From: Candidatus Desulfolinea nitratireducens
GTDB taxonomy: Bacteria > Chloroflexota > Anaerolineae > Anaerolineales > Villigracilaceae
Reading direction: 5' to 3'
Assembly: GCA_014382535.1 (NCBI GenBank)
Contig: JACNJN010000119.1
Coordinates: 1 to 64,000, forward strand
Length of the DNA: 64,000 nt
A model generated the notes under the pieces. That model worked only from the letters and a program-made list of their open reading frames with translations, did no database searches and had not been told where the DNA came from. Position 1 is the stretch's first letter, and each line of letters opens with the position of its first letter. The translations under genes were made by a program, and so were the position numbers. Of this stretch, positions 61,777 to 64,000 are shown in pieces.

Positions 61777-63480
61777 CTAGGTTTCAAAGACGCTATCCAA
61801 ATCTTCCTTACTGACATCAAAGACGACGTTATGAGGCGGCAGAGGTTCACGGCTCATCCATTCGGGCAGGCGGTCATCCTGCTTGGTGAATCCTGCTCTT
61901 TTGTTGAATTCTCGCTCCAAGAGGAGAGTCTCCTTCCCCAATTCCTGTAGAAAATCATCTCCAACTTCAAATCCATGGATTGAATTAATTAGTTCACCAA
62001 CGATGCTGTAATCAACACCGATCCCAAATCCAGCCATGATGCAGGCCCCCAGGGAATCGTACCCTGCCATGTTGATCTGGGCGTTGCGAGATACCTCAAC
62101 CTGACCATTCGGATCGGTGGGTTTAACTTTTGCGCGAATGGTCAGCCCACAGGTGTGGTCAGCCCCCTGAGGGGAGGTAGCATAGGTAACACCCGTCCCT
62201 TTGATCGCTCTCGGGTCATAGGCAGGCATTGCCTGACCTTTTGCGACAGGCACTCTTTCCACACCAAAGGCCTTTCCTGTAAATGCTGCCCCGTTCCCCA
62301 GGATTCTTCCCAAGGGCGTACCCTCTCGAATTTCCTGAAGCAAGTCGAAAGCACGTTCGCCATCCCCAAAGTCCATCAAACCCGCATCTGCGGCTACTCC
62401 CAATGCGGCTCCAATCTCGATGGTATCAATTCCAATATCATTCGCGGCCTGATTTAATTTCGCGATCTTATCCAAATCATTGATCCCAAGGTTTGATCCC
62501 ATCAGGCCAATGGTTTCATAATCAAGGGGCGAAACAAGTACGGTTTCCCCATCAATATCTCCAACAGTATTGGAGCATTTAATGATACAGCCAGCCATGC
62601 AGGCGTGGGTTGTATCACTGACACCGCCTCTTTCCAGCAACATTTCTCGCAATCGATCCCCGCTGATCTTTTCGGCGTCCTCAAAAATACCTGAGGAAAA
62701 ATTTCTGGTAGGCATTGCACCGATGCCATCACAGAGGCTGACCATCGCAGAAGTTCCATAATCAGCATAAGTTGTCGTCTGCGGGTGGGCCAAGACAGCA
62801 GATGTGTATTTTTTTCGCGCCTGCTTGAAAGCGTCAAGATCCTGAATAGGCGGAGAATCTTCTCCTGCTGTGTCAATCACGATTGCCTTAATAAATTTCG
62901 ATCCCATGACAGCCCCCAACCCGCCGCGAGCAGCTATTCGGGAGGGCACTTTGTCCTTGTCAATATTCTGGATGCCCGAGGACATCATTTTCATTTCGCC
63001 CCCAGGGCCAATCAATGCAATGGCAACATCTCCACCATATTTTTCGATCAGCCCCGATGCAGCCTTGTACACTCCCTGCCCAAGAAATGATTTGGCCGAA
63101 TCAAAGCGAACACCATCCTTGCTGATGTGGATCACGCCCCAGTCAGCATCTTCAGGTCTGTCTTCCAGAATCAACGCCTTAATTCCTAATTTAGTAAGTT
63201 CATATCCGGTACGTCCCCCGGCGTTAGATTCTTTGATACCGCCTGTCAGAGGGCTTTTGCCCCCTATTGATATTCGATCAAGACTGGATAGACGATGCCC
63301 TGTAAGCAAGCCGGGAGCAAAAATTAACTTGTTTTTTGGACCGAGTGGATCACATTCAGGATCTACCTCATCAAGTAATATTTTTGCGGATAAGCCTCTT
63401 CCTCCGAGAGATGCCCAAGACTGCGGTATATCTTCAATTAATGAGGTTTTGGATTTTGTATTTACTCGCCAGATTTTCAT
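61777..63480 (-). CDS. Aldehyde:ferredoxin oxidoreductase (tungsten/molybdenum pterin)
   Basis: 567 residues. Oxidises an aldehyde to the acid and reduces ferredoxin at a W- or Mo-bis-pterin centre. N-terminal domain: LGGRGLSAKILLDEV, IGGKSPLTGGIKESNAGG, GVYKAASGLIEKYG and ARGGLGAVMGSKF. The 4Fe-4S ligands are in HACMAGCIIKCSN, with the distal Cys in DSLGACIMAGFG. It is the first gene of the array; GGAGAA precedes it. Possible substrate: the semialdehyde released by the adjacent aminotransferase. Confidence 0.92.
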   Translation of the reverse strand: MKIWRVNTKSKTSLIEDIPQSWASLGGRGLSAKILLDEVDPECDPLGPKNKLIFAPGLLTGHRLSSLDRISIGGKSPLTGGIKESNAGGRTGYELTKLGIKALILEDRPEDADWGVIHISKDGVRFDSAKSFLGQGVYKAASGLIEKYGGDVAIALIGPGGEMKMMSSGIQNIDKDKVPSRIAARGGLGAVMGSKFIKAIVIDTAGEDSPPIQDLDAFKQARKKYTSAVLAHPQTTTYADYGTSAMVSLCDGIGAMPTRNFSSGIFEDAEKISGDRLREMLLERGGVSDTTHACMAGCIIKCSNTVGDIDGETVLVSPLDYETIGLMGSNLGINDLDKIAKLNQAANDIGIDTIEIGAALGVAADAGLMDFGDGERAFDLLQEIREGTPLGRILGNGAAFTGKAFGVERVPVAKGQAMPAYDPRAIKGTGVTYATSPQGADHTCGLTIRAKVKPTDPNGQVEVSRNAQINMAGYDSLGACIMAGFGIGVDYSIVGELINSIHGFEVGDDFLQELGKETLLLEREFNKRAGFTKQDDRLPEWMSREPLPPHNVVFDVSKEDLDSVFET

Positions 63481-63620
63481 CCTGATTCTCCGTTTTAGGG
63501 TAGTGGGAAAAACAACCCTTTGTATGTTTATTCTCTACTGAGAGAGAGACGAATGTTGATCGGATTCAATACTCCATTCGTTTAGTGAATAAAGTGTCGT
63601 AGAGTCTTTTTCTTTCCTTC

Positions 63621-63653
63621 CTAATGGGTACAAAATTAATTCTGTACCCATTA
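63621..63653 (-). terminator. Hairpin at the end of the Lrp/AsnC-like gene
   Basis: 12-bp stem CTAATGGGTACA / TGTACCCATTAG overlapping the stop codon. Only a weak T-rich tail follows on the minus strand, so termination may be partial. The 170-bp gap 63481-63650 otherwise shows no gene and may hold the promoter of the array. Confidence 0.5.
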
Positions 63654-64000
63654 GAAAGCTTGCCCCAGGTCCCCAGGATATTCTACAAAATCAGCCTCCG
63701 GGGGAATCCACTCATAGGCTGCTCTTACAACACTTGGAACAAGAACTGTTTTTGTTCGCTGAATTTCTGGAATATTGGACAACTTTTGAACAAAATCAAA
63801 GGCTTTTTCTCCATCTTTAAATACTGCCTGGACACTTAAATCTTGATCGCCAAATGAATAAGCGATATAGGTGATTTCATGAAATTCCTTAAGCATCTCA
63901 GCAACTTTTTCCACTTTATTTAATTCAACTTGGCAATAAATATCTACTGTCATTCGATACTCAAAGCTTTGGCGGTTGATGACCACCGTAGGGAGAATAT
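63651..64000 (-). CDS. Lrp/AsnC-family regulator, C-terminal part (cut by the window end)
   Basis: The reading frame is open to the window end, so the N-terminal HTH domain lies outside. Visible is the RAM/AsnC ligand-binding domain: FEYRMTVDIYCQVELNKVEKVAEML, ITYIAYSFGDQDLSVQAVF and LSNIPEIQRTKTVLVPSVV. Such proteins sense amino acids or related small molecules and control the neighbouring catabolic genes; it lies directly upstream of the array on the same strand. A specific link to the amine array is inference. Confidence 0.85.
   Translation of the reverse strand, partial: ILPTVVINRQSFEYRMTVDIYCQVELNKVEKVAEMLKEFHEITYIAYSFGDQDLSVQAVFKDGEKAFDFVQKLSNIPEIQRTKTVLVPSVVRAAYEWIPPEADFVEYPGDLGQAF

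Overview
The window looks like chromosomal DNA of an Anaerolineae-type member of the Chloroflexota. I infer this from the gene set: paired lipoproteins with NBR1-like Ig domains and Thr/Pro-rich linkers, a fused homocysteine S-methyltransferase/methylenetetrahydrofolate reductase, LiaS/NarX-type kinases, a Thermus-like nar gene order, and CoA-linked MttB-family genes. No rRNA or tRNA gene was found, so the placement rests on gene content only.

Layout. (1) 1-4.7 kb: tail of an exopolysaccharide/O-antigen locus (membrane protein, GT2 glycosyltransferase, Wzz-like protein, O-antigen ligase, sulfotransferase). (2) 4.7-24 kb: mixed housekeeping and accessory genes. These include a histidine kinase, twin LysW-like zinc ribbons, a response regulator without its phosphoacceptor Asp, rdgB, queG, three lipoproteins, Hsp20, and a c-di-GMP-I riboswitch reading into a truncated exported protein. 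An M23 peptidase, a degenerate SDR, an aldo/keto reductase, a GltD-like flavoprotein, DinB-like proteins, a PAP2 phosphatase, a nucleotidyltransferase and a two-subunit class I fumarase follow. Several small palindromic repeats lie between genes. (3) 24-28.6 kb: the fused methyltransferase/MTHFR and a NarX/NarL-like two-component pair.

(4) 28.8-47.1 kb: a denitrification block. A pseudo-receiver protein leads narC-like, narG, narH, narJ, narI and two narK genes. An FmdE-like protein, a flavin/Fe-S oxidoreductase, a split b6-type cytochrome b and a Rieske protein follow, and the block ends with a NirS cytochrome cd1 nitrite reductase carrying three cytochrome c domains and a membrane anchor. 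Together these can reduce nitrate to nitrite and on to NO, with a quinol-oxidising Rieske/cytochrome b complex beside NirS.

(5) 47.4-64 kb: a crotonyl-CoA carboxylase/reductase-family gene and an acyl-CoA dehydrogenase on the plus strand, converging on a ten-gene minus-strand array. That array encodes aldehyde:ferredoxin oxidoreductase, class III aminotransferase, corrinoid protein, MttB-family methyltransferase, family III CoA-transferase, ADP-forming acyl-CoA synthetase, a QueG-like Fe-S protein, AMP-forming acyl-CoA ligase, a pterin-type methyltransferase and a second MttB-family methyltransferase. An Lrp/AsnC regulator is cut by the window end. My reading is that this array degrades a quaternary amine with an acyl chain (such as gamma-butyrobetaine or carnitine) as a CoA thioester. 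Methyl groups would go to tetrahydrofolate and the amino-acid skeleton through transamination and aldehyde oxidation. This is the most likely undescribed system here. The nitrate/nitrite chain in region 4 could take the electrons.
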